Shown in pieces: positions 48,239 to 60,670 of a stretch of 64,000 nt of DNA. Numbering within the stretch: the first letter of the stretch is position 1; each line of letters opens with the position of its first letter. Made by a program: the position numbers and the translations under genes. The notes under the pieces are model-generated. The model saw nothing but the letters and a program-made list of their open reading frames with translations, searched no databases and had not been told where the DNA came from. The stretch is from Acanthacorydalis orientalis (Eukaryota > Arthropoda > Insecta > Megaloptera > Corydalidae): assembly GCA_034766995.1 (NCBI GenBank), contig CM068313.1:15138512-15202511 (forward strand), in the 5' to 3' direction.

Positions 48239-49199
48239 CAAACATCTTTACATAAATGTCGAGTAAAAAGTGGTACAATTAAGCAACCTACTATTTATCT
48301 TAATAAAAAAGTTAACTGGTATTTTTGCAAACTAAATAAAATATAAATCAATTATAGGATTAACTCCTCGTAGATGTACTTTTGTAATTATTTTTATACT
48401 CACACATTTACATTTTCACTGCAAAAATAATCAACACGACTAACAATGATTGATTCATTACTTCTTCGCAATTCACAGAAGTCGACATTTTTCCCACCAG
48501 ATACACACAGAAATCATCATCTTTAAGAAAATTATTACTGAAACAAATTGTTTTCTTTCTCTCAAACAGATCAATTCACTAATTGAAGTGAGCATCTGGA
48601 CGATGTTCGTGTTCGGTCGCATTTCCATTGATTATACAGTTCGTAAAAATCGATACGATTTTATTATTCATTTTATAAACAGTGGCATTATCAACATTTT
48701 CATCTCTGCCTGAATTAAACATCATACGTACGCCATTAGAGTTTGTTATCGTTTTAATTTGGTTTATTTTAGAACTCGTTCGATTCATTCGTTCAAATTG
48801 ATCGGTCAATTATAATGAAATTACTATTGTACGTGAACTTTTAATCTGTTTCTGTTTTATAATTCTGTTTGGACGACAGATTCACATTAAGTGATCAAAG
48901 TAGTAAGCAATCGATTTCGGATCATTCTTATGTATTATGAACATTTTAAAATGCATTACTGTTTTCACCTGAAAGCATATTTTTTATGTTTATTCATAAA
49001 TTATATTCCAGTAGAGAAAGACAATCGTTCAAATTTTTACCGATTAGAAAAAATCTAATTATTAATATAAAATAGTTTTTCATATCGAACATGTATCTTG
49101 GATTTCACTAATTCTAATATTTTTTGTTAATAATAATCCTTTGTTTCAACTCAGCTACAATAAATGACTCTAAAAGTTTTTTATATTAAATATTGAATA

Positions 49200-50014
49200 C
49201 ATGAATCGTTTGATAAGTATAGTAAAAAACAAGTTAAACACTGTTTTTTGGAAAAAATCGATTTTATTTGTCAACATAGTATTCATTAAGGCCGTACACG
49301 TGGTCCAGCGAGTCTGCAAAATACGAATTGACAGCGGCGATGACATCCTAATTTGACGAGAATTTCTTCCCACTCAAATTTTCAAGTTTGGGAAGAGGAA
49401 CAAATCACCTGGAGCCCAGTTCGGAGAATAGGGTGGATAAGGAATCAATTAGAAGCCTAATTTGTGCCATTTTGCCATTGCGACGGTCGATTTTAAAAAC
49501 GGCGCTTTATCTTGGTGAAAAAGCACTTTTTGTGCGTCAATATTGGCCGTTTTTGTTTCAATTCTTCTTTTAAACGGTTCAATAATATTGCATAATAGGC
49601 TCCTGTTGTCGTTTTTCTCTTCGTTAAGTAGTCGATCAGGATGACTTCTAGAGAATCTCAAAAAACAGTGCCCATCACCTTCCAAACAGACAAACAGTCT
49701 TCATTTTCTTGAGCGCACTTTTACCAGTCTTTGCCTACTGCTTTGATTGCTGCTTTGACTCAGATGTGTAGTGGTAGATCCACATTTCATCCAAAGTGAC
49801 AAATCGACGCAAAAAGACCTGCTCGTTTTTTCCATTTCTGCGGAATTTACTACAATTCTCGCTTCAAACATCTGTAGAACGTCAACAACGTGTCGCTTTT
49901 AGCTGAAATTTCACCTATGGTAGTTTGAAAAGTGTCACTTGATAGCCGTGACGTTACCAAATGAATGGTGGCGCCACACCATAGAAATGTACCAAACTTA
50001 TCGAACGACCCACG
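49200..50014 (-). mobile_element. Internally deleted mariner, copy 2
   Basis: Termini CATGAATCGTTTGATAAGTA and (reverse) CGTGGGTCGTTCGATAAGTT match the element at 23323-24124. On the minus strand the frame runs GKNEQVFLRRFVTLDEMWI, YHYTSESKQQSKQ, GKSALKKMKT and, after frameshifts, ETKTANIDAQKVLFHQDKAP (second catalytic region). The helix-turn-helix half is deleted at the same point as in copy 1, right after the start codon. Stops and frameshifts make it inactive. Confidence 0.88.
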
Positions 50015-51104
50015 CAGTTTATTGTACGTAATAAAAGAATAAAAAGTAAATATTTCTTACAACAGTAAATGTTTTCGTTCTCGACGAAACGTTTTCATCT
50101 TATGTACAACATCGTTATCATCCGCAAATCTCCACATACAAATTGCTTTTCTCAAAGCATGAAAAATAACTTCAGTCCGGATTTAATGTCAGAAAATGGA
50201 ATACTTTTTGAAAATAAAACAAAAATCAATATATCGTTCAATCTACGCTACATTCATATAAAATTAAACCGTCAATTTTCAAAAAGAGTCAATTAGTAAT
50301 TTTATAAATTGTATCAGTAGCAATAATAAAATATGAAAACAAGTCGAATTCAAAATACATAAAGTTTTCTTGTATATATTCCTTTGATGTAAATTTAAAA
50401 TCTGCGATATTACTTTTCGAAAAAGATGTTTTATTATTAATTTATAACTAATTATTCAAAACTGTTCTGTTTTATAAATAAGACAGAACATAATACTTCT
50501 TCTTCTACAATCGAATAATAAGAAATTTCAAACTTTTCTTTTACTTCTCTCATAATGAGTTTCTTACTTAAAAATAAAGAATCAGATAGATTAATAATCC
50601 ATCGGTAGCTGCTTCGATGTGCTAACTAATAAAATATAGCCACGTCCATTTCATTTTATCACTGCTGTAAAAACTTAACGACAGGGAATATAATACGTTC
50701 TCGTATACGTGTTGTGATTATGTTACTTTTTATTAACACTAATGCTACTTATAAGTACAAGTTTTTTTTATTATCATTTAAGATTACAAGATGTAATAGA
50801 CCATGTCTGAACTCGAATAGCGGAAAATATCAACAGAGGAGCATAAAAGCTATTTATATTTTTCAAGTTCAAGAACAGTGATATAAACAAAATGTCTAAA
50901 AGGAATATTCAGAAAACTAAACCACAGGTACAAAAACAGGCGATTATAACTTTATAAAATGTCTGTTAGTAATAAAGTATTAACAATAATTGATTTCATT
51001 AGAATGAACTGAAATTCGGTTAGATTATATTTGATATAAACTAACCGAAATTATTGAAGGTGTCTAATAGACTTTTTATGCAATATAATCAAACTTTACT
51101 TCCA
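50015..51104. other. A+T-rich non-coding stretch
   Basis: No supported feature. The frame at 50069-50296 has no domain. Bases 50590-50710 are slightly less A+T-rich. Confidence 0.6.
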
Positions 51105-51115
51105 TATATATATGT

Positions 51116-51156
<41 letters not shown>

Positions 51157-51160
51157 TATA
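51105..51160. repeat. (TA)n microsatellite
   Basis: TA repeat with TATACATATA units, ending 7 bases before the fold-back MITE. Confidence 0.95.
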
Positions 51161-51166
51161 CAGCAT

Positions 51167-51367
51167 GATTCAATTTAGGCTTCCACATGGAAGTTTTAAA
51201 AGCGGGTACAGGGGTTAAGAAAAGACATGTTATTTTTAATTTAGTATTTTAATTTATTCAACACGATTATAAAATACAATTAAACTAAAATACTAAATTG
51301 AAGGTAACAGTTTTTTTTTATTTTTGCTTTTTTTAACATTTTCGTGAGGAAGCCTAAGTCAAATTAG
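51167..51367. mobile_element. Fold-back MITE, copy 2
   Basis: The left arm starts GATTCAATTTAGGCTTCCAC. The reverse complement of the right arm starts TAATTTGACTTAGGCTTCC. The inner TTTAGTATTTTAATTTA on the left is mirrored as TTTAGTATTTTAGTTTAATT on the right. Size, arm sequence and the TA array on the left side all match copy 1 at 2030-2220. Confidence 0.8.
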
Positions 51368-52207
51368 GTACATCAGCATCAGCCTCTATCAATCCACTGC
51401 TGAAACCCTATATATTCTATTGATAAAACTGATCGATGAGAATTTAAGAGACATTTTAAAATTATCTTTATTTCATAAACATTTTATCATCATTTCTTAC
51501 TGAAATCATGTTATGATATGTCGAATATTTTTGTTCTTAATTTATTTAATCAATATTTTTATTATTAAATTGATATAATTAATTTTGATATAATTTCTTA
51601 GGTTATGATATAAAAACAATAGTTTAAAAACTGTGTATTATAACCCAATTTTTCGATTAATTTAAATTCAGAGACACACATTGTAAAAAATAATATATTT
51701 GTGATATGTCATAAAATGCGCAAAGAACCATATAATTAAATAACATGATACATCTCTATTTTTTAAAAAAATTTAAACAATGTCAAAAAATGACATTATT
51801 TAAAACTCAACTCAACATACACAATTATAATTTCTGTTTTCATTATATCTGATATAAAAAAAGTAGAGGAACAGCAAAAATTATCACGTTTATAACATTT
51901 TTTCATAAGACCATACAAACACATGACATCGAATGACCTTAACTCATATTTTAAATATGTGAGCCATAAATTTTACCAACTAATTTTATAAACATGCAAC
52001 ATTCGACGACCTGTATTATAGTATTAAACAAATATAAACTATAAATCATTAACGAAACGTTCAGTCTAAAAATAAAATTTACGAAGAAGGTCGTATCGAT
52101 GCTATTTAGCATAAATAAAACATTAAAACGTTGACGACATTGCGTATTTTATATTTGGCCTGATCATAAAAATGTAATTTATTACTCGAATTTTATTTCT
52201 GAATGAT

Positions 52208-52288
<81 letters not shown>

Positions 52289-52931
52289 AAGACGGCGTAA
52301 CAATATAAATAAGTACAGATTCGCAGTGGAATTGATTAAACAAAAGTCCTCAAATAAAATATAGAGTACAAATCAGTGAGGTATGGCGAAAACCGTAATA
52401 AAAATAAGCGTCTCTTGTGTTCAGGTGTGGTCTATGAGCTTAAGGACGAATTGGAAATTTATAAAAAATATTTTTAAAACAACTTGTGTTCTATCAAATG
52501 AATCATTTTTATGGGTTGGTTTAATGAAGTTCAATTGACGCCGGTGACATTAATGTAATTGTCGCGGTTACGGTTATCGATTTTTAACGCAGGGCTCAGT
52601 CGAGAAAAACACGACCATTATTTACGGCTTGATATTTATGTATCTAATTAATTGTATTTTTAACCACGTTTTGGATACATTTTTATATAAAATTTCAGTT
52701 TTATTTTATTTCATGCACATATTTTCATAATTGGATGATTTTTCTGTATCCGTACACGGTGTTCATATATTTTTTTATATTATTTTTCATTTTTTTTTTT
52801 CAATTTGTTTCATTTTTAATTTAAAACATATAATAAAAACAGTTAAAGTTATAAATTTTGTGGCACGATTTTTTTAATTTGTTTTAAAAAAGTATTTTTA
52901 ATAAATTTTGAAGTAGCTATACGTGTTTGTA
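51368..52931. other. A+T-rich non-coding stretch
   Basis: A long TA array lies at 52212-52286. Bases 52480-52640 are less A+T-rich (GACGCCGGTGACATT, GTCGCGGTTACGG) and may be a conserved regulatory segment. No gene is seen. Confidence 0.52.
52212..52286. repeat. (TA)n microsatellite
   Basis: One of the longest pure TA runs in the window, about 37 units. Confidence 0.97.
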
Positions 52932-53571
52932 TTAGGTTGGTGCAAAAATTGTTGCGTTTTTTTTTTGCTTGAATATAAAGACGAATATATCAGTTAAAAA
53001 TTATATTTATTAATCAAAATAGAGACCACTGGCCTGCACACATTTCTCCCAACGGGAAATACGTTTGTTTATTCTTACAAGATAGAATTCTGGAGTCCTG
53101 GAATTAACGAATTCATCGAAAGCGCTTTGAGCTGATGCTTGATCTTTGAAAACCTTATCTCATAGGAAATTACTCAAACGATAATCTGTCAGAGACAGGT
53201 TCGGAGAATAAAGTGGGTGAGGTAAGATTTCATACCCTAGTTCATTAAATTTTTTAAAAATCATTTAGAAGGCATGTGAACTCTTCTCCAAAAACAAATT
53301 TGATATTTCAAGCAACTTCTGTTGCTTAACGTCCCAATTTAAGCTCATACAATAAAATCGTGCGAATTTCCTTTTTTCCATGACTAATTTAAGTGTTTAT
53401 ATCCAACAATACTAAAGAATGAAAACAATAGACATAATCTGAAATCAGTAGTGCTGATTTTATTGTTTGCACAGATGTATCACATGACTATAACAAAATA
53501 TAACGGTAACTAGAAAAATCGGTGCCAAACTTAAAACGATAAAAAGCGCAATTGTTTTTGCACTAACATAA
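52932..53571 (-). mobile_element. Internally deleted cecropia-type mariner, 640 bp
   Basis: Termini TTAGGTTGGTGCAAAAATTG and (reverse) TTATGTTAGTGCAAAAACAA lie between TA dinucleotides. The first about 330 bases align with 43366-43725 (C-terminal half, e.g. INKRISRWEKCVQASGLYFD on the minus strand). The last about 290 bases align with 44360-44652 (5' end). About 630 bases between are missing, taking out most of the helix-turn-helix and the first catalytic region. Non-autonomous. Confidence 0.9.
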
Positions 53572-54486
53572 TATATGTACATAAATCATAAAAATCTCCT
53601 CATTCTCTACACTGATATTTAACTTCTATTTATAACACTAAATATTTTATAATACTGAACTAACCTTCAACTAAAAACTCTAAATTGTCCCCTTCCAATA
53701 AAAATTCATTAATTAAAATTTTTTTTAAGAAATCAAAAAAAATATTTGATTTTTATGTATTTATTTATATTTTATATGTTTTTGACAACTAAAATAATTC
53801 TTTTTTAATGATTTTAATTATCTCTCATTAATTTTAACAACGAAAATTGATATTTTAAGACATGAAATCTGTTTTCAAGAAGATCCCTCTTGTAATAATA
53901 TTACACCGATAGGGATTTAGAGTTTGACTTACGGCGGTTTGATTTACAACCCTAGTGCATGATGTAATTAGTTTGTAAGACGGAAGTCTATAATATAAAC
54001 GAAGTATTTTTTTAATTTATTATTTAACTTTTTCGTATCTTAAAATTTTAGCATTAAAAACTTTCATTTTGAATTTTGAAACTTTCAGTTATAATTGAAT
54101 TGTGTACACTGTCAACATAAAGTCAATCTCATATAATTTCGATCAACAACTTTTGAAAAACAATCTAGTGGCTATATAATCAAACAGAACTATATATCTA
54201 ATTTAAAATGTTAATTTTGTTTGTTATTTTACAGTGAAAAAATGATTTCTCTAGTAAGTAATTCATTTGTTTTATTAGAGCATTTCAAAATAACTCAATT
54301 TCAAAAAATATATGAATACAAATATTTCATTTTTTACATATCGAAAGAAAAAATCCAAAAAGTTATAAATTTAAAGCCAGTTATTGCATTTTACTACAGT
54401 GAATAAAATAAAAATACACATCATCCAATAAAACGATTTAAATATTTTATTCAATTATTTGATATTATCTATATCTTTCTATCTAG

Positions 54487-54488
<2 letters not shown>

Positions 54489-54562
<74 letters not shown>

Positions 54563-54576
54563 GTGTGTGTATGTGG
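54489..54576. repeat. (TA)n/(TG)n compound microsatellite
   Basis: TA repeat with one TACATA interruption, ending in GTGTGTGTGTATG. Confidence 0.96.
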
Positions 54577-54751
54577 ATGAGTATGTATGTAATAAAAAAT
54601 TTTAATTTAAAAATCTATTTTCAGTATTTTTGTTTAAGCTTGTCATTAAATTGAAATATTTCTTATTTGTATAAGAACATTCTCTTCTTATCCGCAAAAT
54701 TAATAGAAATGCATTATTGCCAGACTATGCTCTATTAAATTTCATTTTATC

Positions 54752-54755
<4 letters not shown>

Positions 54756-54818
<63 letters not shown>
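54756..54818. repeat. (TA)n microsatellite
   Basis: Clean TA repeat. Confidence 0.97.
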
Positions 54819-54821
<3 letters not shown>

Positions 54822-55283
54822 TCTGTTCGTATGAATGAAAAGCACATCTAACTTTAAAATAGACTACACTAGACATCTCCATCTACAGACATAATTGGAT
54901 AAATCCTGCACTGTCGGTAAATTCGTGTACGTTCCATTTGCATTTTTATTGAAGGATATGCGCCGCCATCTCTGTCATCGAGCTTGTATGTAAATATTGT
55001 TATCCTGCCTCTGGGACCACAATTTGTTAGGGTGTCCTTGTTATTCGACTGTAATATTTTTTCTGTGAACTTTTTTTCTGTTTGTCTGTAAGTCCGTGTT
55101 ATCCACGGAAACATTTTAAGCTAAAGAAGATTTATGTGACTGAAAAAAGGGAAAAAATGTTAATTACGGAAAAAGTGCTATTGATCAATTTATAAACGTA
55201 TTGTGCTAGCGAAGTGGGTGTACTTGGAAATTGTGTAAATTCATTAGAACGCGCGAATTTAAAGCGTCAATCCTGTGTTTATA

Positions 55284-55288
<5 letters not shown>

Positions 55289-55327
<39 letters not shown>
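55289..55327. repeat. (TA)n microsatellite
   Basis: Clean TA repeat. Confidence 0.96.
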
Positions 55328-55328
<1 letters not shown>

Positions 55329-56287
55329 GAATAATATAGAACATCAACTTTAAAATGTTACAATTATACAATAACATTTCTTTAGTGAGAAAAACATACA
55401 TCAGGATATTCCTACATGAAAAAAATAATATTAATTAAAATAATTTCATTGACAATAATATTAATACGCAATGCATAATGTTTTTTAAAATGATAATTAA
55501 TTTTTAAAAGTGAATTTAATCATATTATAAATTTTCCGAACTATATTCTCAGTATTTTAATTTGAGAAGTACTGAATTATATTTTATCTTTATAGTTAAA
55601 ATATAAAAAATGAACTTTCTAAAAATAAGTTTAAATTAATTGTCCATAATAGTTGCATTACTTATGAAAAAGTGATCTCACATGGTCTATCTATTAATAT
55701 AAAGAAAATGAGTTCCGAATACAATTTTCAATAAATAATAAGAAAAATTCAACTAAGTAATTACAATAAAATAACATAATTAAATATAAACATTTACATA
55801 AATTATTTACATATGTACGGATCGAAAATAAACGTACAGAGTAAAAACCGCACATCAAATATTAAACTTACTAACTACAGTGAAGACAGCGGCACAACGA
55901 GTCGAAATGTTTATTTGACGCGTCGATGAGAAACTAAAAGCACACCTCTCGCTTAAATGCTTAATTACTTTAGTTCAGCGATACTTCGTAAGATCGTCGA
56001 CAATTTCCCAATGGCATTAATTATTCTTGAACATGGGTGAACATAAAAAAGTAATTATACGTAAATAAGACCGCCACGTAGAGCATCATATCTAATGGAA
56101 GACTAATTGCAATTATTTACAGGTTCTTTGTTAATTTATACTTTCCTATAGAATTTATGTTTATAATCAACTTATGTTTACATTTGGTTCGACTTTGTGA
56201 TTTCTGAATTCATTTTAGGTTTTCTTTCGTATTTAATGAATTTAACATACTTTTTCAACGCAATATCTCATATTTATTATTATACAC

Positions 56288-56291
<4 letters not shown>

Positions 56292-56330
<39 letters not shown>

Positions 56331-56346
56331 CATATATATATATATG
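56292..56346. repeat. (TA)n microsatellite
   Basis: TA repeat with one AACATA interruption. Confidence 0.96.
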
Positions 56347-56894
56347 TAAAGCATGTTTTGTTTATCTCAGATTATTACCAAAATATGTTATTCGTGAAAG
56401 AAGTTGCAAGAAGTCAGTAAAATAAAATTAGAATGAAAATAAATTCGACCAATACCTCAATTGATTTTAATCGAAAATGTCATTTTATTTACATGGAACA
56501 GTATTCTATTGTTACAATTTATCCCTCTTTATCTACAAAAATTGATCTGAAACATTACCTTAAGCCAAGTAGATATCATAAATATAAATATTTATTTTTG
56601 AAATAATTTTATCTCCACAGACAACACTAGTACGGAGTTTAAATTTAAAATAATAATAACATAAAAATAAAAATAGATAAGCAACCTAAATTATTTCTTA
56701 AGAAACAAGTCATATAAAATCAATCAAAAAAACGAATAAGTAGATAGGATAAAGATATTTTCTGAGAGATTATTAGAAATGTATAGAAAAAGAGAGCACT
56801 AAGTTATTTGAACTGAAAAGAAAATTGAATAGGTCTTTTCCCAACACAAGATTGTAAAAAATTGAAGGTATGTTCATATATATATATATATATA

Positions 56895-57029
56895 GTATAT
56901 TGGTAGAAAAATAATCGAGGTTTATAACCTTCAAATTCATATAAAAACGATAAAAAGACACTTAAAACACTCGTTAAAAAAATAAAGTTAAAATTCGGAA
57001 AACAAAAACCGCAATTATTTTTGTACCAA

Positions 57030-57034
<5 letters not shown>
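56895..57034. mobile_element. 140-bp mariner-derived MITE (MADE1-like)
   Basis: The right end, in reverse, reads TTAGATTGGTACAAAAATAA followed by TTGCGGTTTTTGTTTTCCG. The left end reads ATTGGTAGAAAAATAATC followed by GAGGTTTATAACC. TA dinucleotides flank both. The right 60 bases, including CGGAAAACAAAAACCGCAA, also match the right end of the 516-bp element at 39326-39841. No coding is present. It resembles the relation of human MADE1 to Hsmar1: only the two ends of a cecropia-type mariner kept. Confidence 0.82.

Positions 57035-57086
<52 letters not shown>
57035..57086. repeat. (TA)n microsatellite abutting the MITE
   Basis: The array begins at the TA target dinucleotide of the MITE. Confidence 0.97.
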
Positions 57087-57088
<2 letters not shown>

Positions 57089-57398
57089 TATAAATTATAT
57101 AAAAATAACTATAAATGAAGTATATTCCGTATAAAATATTATAATATAAATACAACCTATAAAAAGAACCTGCGCGTAAAATCAACTATATTAAAAATAA
57201 TATCAGCTTACAAAAAAAAAACACAGATACCAACACACTGACTAATTTTATTTTAAAAAGTGTAACTAGTATACAAACTTTATAACTAGTTTCTTTTTAC
57301 TGATTTTGTTATAAAATTCTCTTCTTCCGTTCAATCAATATTTATTTGGAAAAAAATGATTATAACTCTAATGTCGTTTCTTTCTCTCTTTCTTACAT

Positions 57399-57444
57399 AT
57401 ACATATATATATATACATACATACATATATATATATACACACAC
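57399..57444. repeat. (TA)n/(TACA)n microsatellite
   Basis: TACATATA and CATACATA units, then TA, then CACACAC. Confidence 0.93.
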
Positions 57445-57828
57445 GACAATCTTTTCTCTAATATATAAGTATGTATGAAATAGTGTGATATTCTTATTAC
57501 ATAAGGATGATTAAATATACATAGAAGAAGAAAAACGAAAATCGGAGAGAATATTTATTTGTTTTCCGAGCTTGACCTGAAACAAATGAACTAATTTACA
57601 TTCATAAAATGTTTTCTCCGTTTTATAAAACGAGCATATTTCCGGAGTATATTTTATAGGGCTCGACGTTGTTTTCTCGGAAAAAATCTACATATAGTTT
57701 TTTTATCCAAGAGAATTTAACGCCTAATTTTGGTAACCTTCTGTTCGAAAGGAAATAAATAAATAAATTCATCCAATCGCAATTTATATTCTTTTTTATA
57801 TAGGCACGTATTTGTTTTATATACATGA

Positions 57829-57831
<3 letters not shown>

Positions 57832-57905
<74 letters not shown>
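57832..57905. repeat. (TA)n microsatellite
   Basis: Long TA repeat of about 35 units. Confidence 0.97.
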
Positions 57906-57906
<1 letters not shown>

Positions 57907-59997
57907 AAGGTTTATGTCATTTCTAAATTGATCGATAGAATTTGTAGGTAACTGTAAAAAAATAAACAATTGTTAACGTTTTTATTATTGAGCATAAATC
58001 TCTTAAAATATTCAAATTTTTAGAACTTCGACGTAAATATATAATTCTAAACAGAAAACATGGCATACATTGGTGGATATCATTGTGTTCGTTCACATTT
58101 TCTGCTACAGTACATCGGCTTTATAACTGATAGCTTTTCGAACAACGAACAAACTAGTTTTTAAACTGTCGTTAAAGTTAATGTTAACACCGGCACATTT
58201 TTTCCGTTATTTGTATAAGAAATCCATACCACTTCTTACGCTAACAAAAAAAAAAAAAAGAAAACTGACGCTATATCATCACCGTCACTCAGCATACACC
58301 GACCACCATCCTCCAGTTGGTATCCCACCGACCGTACGACAAATCCATTTATATGAAATGTCATACATCAACTACCATCGTATCACCCAAAAACGAAATC
58401 CATGACTGATCCACTCACAAACTGCCCATCCCACTTTTCCATATAAATTCTCAACGGTATCCACCTCCAGTGAGAGACTAATCTCACAGTTGTAGACGAA
58501 CAGGCTTGCACGATGCATGCATGTCTCCACCAATGGCGTCAGCACAAATTTTTATAGACACGTCTCGTTTTACACGCTCCTCTAACTTTTATAGCGTCTT
58601 AAAAATGAGGAATTAAACATGAAGAGATGGGTCAATTTATTGACCGTGTTTATGGTCGGGTCACCAGTCCCTTTTTGTATTATACTCCCATTCTATTTCT
58701 TTTTATAACAGTTTTCATTTCGGTTTTAATTATTCAACAGACGGGTTTATATTTGATTTTTTTACATTTTACCAACTTTTCTTAATTAAATTATACTTTA
58801 CACATATTGAATTGGATTGAATTATAAAAAAAAATACAATCAACTACCGACACCCTAAAAAAATGTAATAAATATTGATATACAAAAAAAATTAACACAC
58901 AAAAATGTAAATAAATAAATCATAACAGTACTCATATTTTAATAAACAAAAATATTAATTAAACAAATTAATAAAATCAACTCAGATGGTGCCTTCGCAG
59001 GCACTCGAACACTTCTCTAACTTCTCTAACCGAACTATTCGAACTGATCCCGTTAAAAGTCATGAAACTGATACACATCTTTGGGAAAACGAAACTACTA
59101 AACTACTCAATAATTCGCAATACATAAATCATGAACATCTGAATTTGGCTTTCATAGTATTAGTATAACAGTCCCTATTCACTGAACGATTAAAAATATA
59201 TGCATTTTTAAACATCAATGAAACAAATTGAATCAAAATGATATTTCTTCAACTAAAATCAAAAACCAAATTAGCTTTTTCAATTTTTTAATTTGCAACT
59301 ATTTATTTTCAGTTATTTATGCTGTATACTCTTAAAATTCAAAAATTTCAATTGACAGTTGAACAAATAACAATTTTGACAATAAATATTTTAATGTACA
59401 ATATATAAGATAAAAAATTATTATTTTTAATTTAATTTTTAAGATACAGTTACATTTTTTTTCACTGGCAAATTTTATCTTTTCTATTACATTTTCTTAA
59501 CTTAATATAAGATATAACAGAACAGTTATAATACTTTACGATTATAATCATAAATTATAAGTCAACAAGATACAATTAAATTATGAAACACGAAACTATA
59601 CATATCATAATTGAAAAATGTATAAAAAATATAAAAGGCATTTTGTTAAGGTAGATACATTAAATATCTATTTTTATAGTATCCTGCATGAGCATCGAAA
59701 CTACCATAATCCGCATCTGATGAGAAAATAAGTTTTTAATACTTTCAGTATACTGAAGTAGTATCTTTCATGACATACATGTAAGTTTTCCTCTAATGTA
59801 GACATATTTCAATGACATTTTTCTATCTTATTTTTATACATACGGTGCAGCACAAACGAAAAATCATAAAAACATGTCTACAGTAGAACATAACGAACCA
59901 TCTTTAAAAATATAAAAATATTATAATGTTCTGCATTAGAACAAAAAAATCTACAAATCTGTCTTTTCACACATATATACTCTCTCGTCCCCGTTTC

Positions 59998-60010
59998 TGT
60001 GTGTGTGTGT

Positions 60011-60063
<53 letters not shown>

Positions 60064-60069
60064 GAGAGA
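59998..60069. repeat. (TG)n-(TA)n-(GA)n compound microsatellite
   Basis: TG repeats, then TA repeats, then AGAGAGAGAC. Confidence 0.97.
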
Positions 60070-60599
60070 CTGCACGTATACGTTTTTATCTTTATTACAG
60101 TCATAGAGATCATAATGCGTTTTTTACACTTTTATCGTAGAAATAATGTTTTCTTACATTTAAATTTATTTGAATTTCAAATTTCAAACTGGTATTAAAA
60201 TATACATTCTTTTGAAAATAAAATGGTTAAGAATAATAAAAATTTATGAGTAATGTATCAAATGGTATCTATTCGATAAATTTCTAAAGAATGAACATAT
60301 TCAATTTACTAGTCAGAATTTTCAAATTCGACAAAAAATTAATATTAATGATAGGAGCTGCCTTAATAATACAATAACTATAAAACACGATTGAACAAAT
60401 CTTTAAAGTAAATCACTTATAAAAAATTACATTTAAAATTATTTTTAAAATTACTTACAAAACTATGGATTATTTCCGAACAAACATGAACATTAAAAAT
60501 GATGGTTGGTAATAAATTACTAGCATATAAAGCACAGAAATATTTTTGAATAGAAAAATTAAAGTAAAAGGATTAATTTGAATGATTCCAAAAATTGAG

Positions 60600-60601
<2 letters not shown>

Positions 60602-60668
<67 letters not shown>
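60602..60668. repeat. (TA)n microsatellite
   Basis: Clean TA repeat of about 33 units. Confidence 0.97.

Positions 60669-60670
<2 letters not shown>

Larger units (their letters stand above)
44653..49199. other. A+T-rich non-coding stretch with one GC-richer island
   Basis: Bases 45480-45930 are distinctly less A+T-rich (GCGGCCGTTCGCGTGTACG, GCAGGCGCGCGGCG) without repeats or domains and could be a promoter or enhancer. TA arrays lie at 47220, 47892 and 48180. Short GC-rich fragments at 46430-46500 and 47440-47500 look like repeat fossils that I cannot classify. The frames at 48450-48809 have no domain. Confidence 0.5.
53572..56894. other. A+T-rich non-coding stretch
   Basis: TA arrays at 54489, 54756, 55289 and 56292 are listed separately. 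A minus frame of 81 codons at 54869-55114, in a less A+T-rich patch, reads KLDDRDGGAYPSIKMQMER and looks protein-like but has no recognised family. Bases 55830-56000 are also less A+T-rich. Otherwise nothing. Confidence 0.52.

Noticed and set aside
58990..59030. Possible tRNA-like B-box near CACTCGAACAC
   Set aside because: No A-box at the right distance and no cloverleaf could be drawn.
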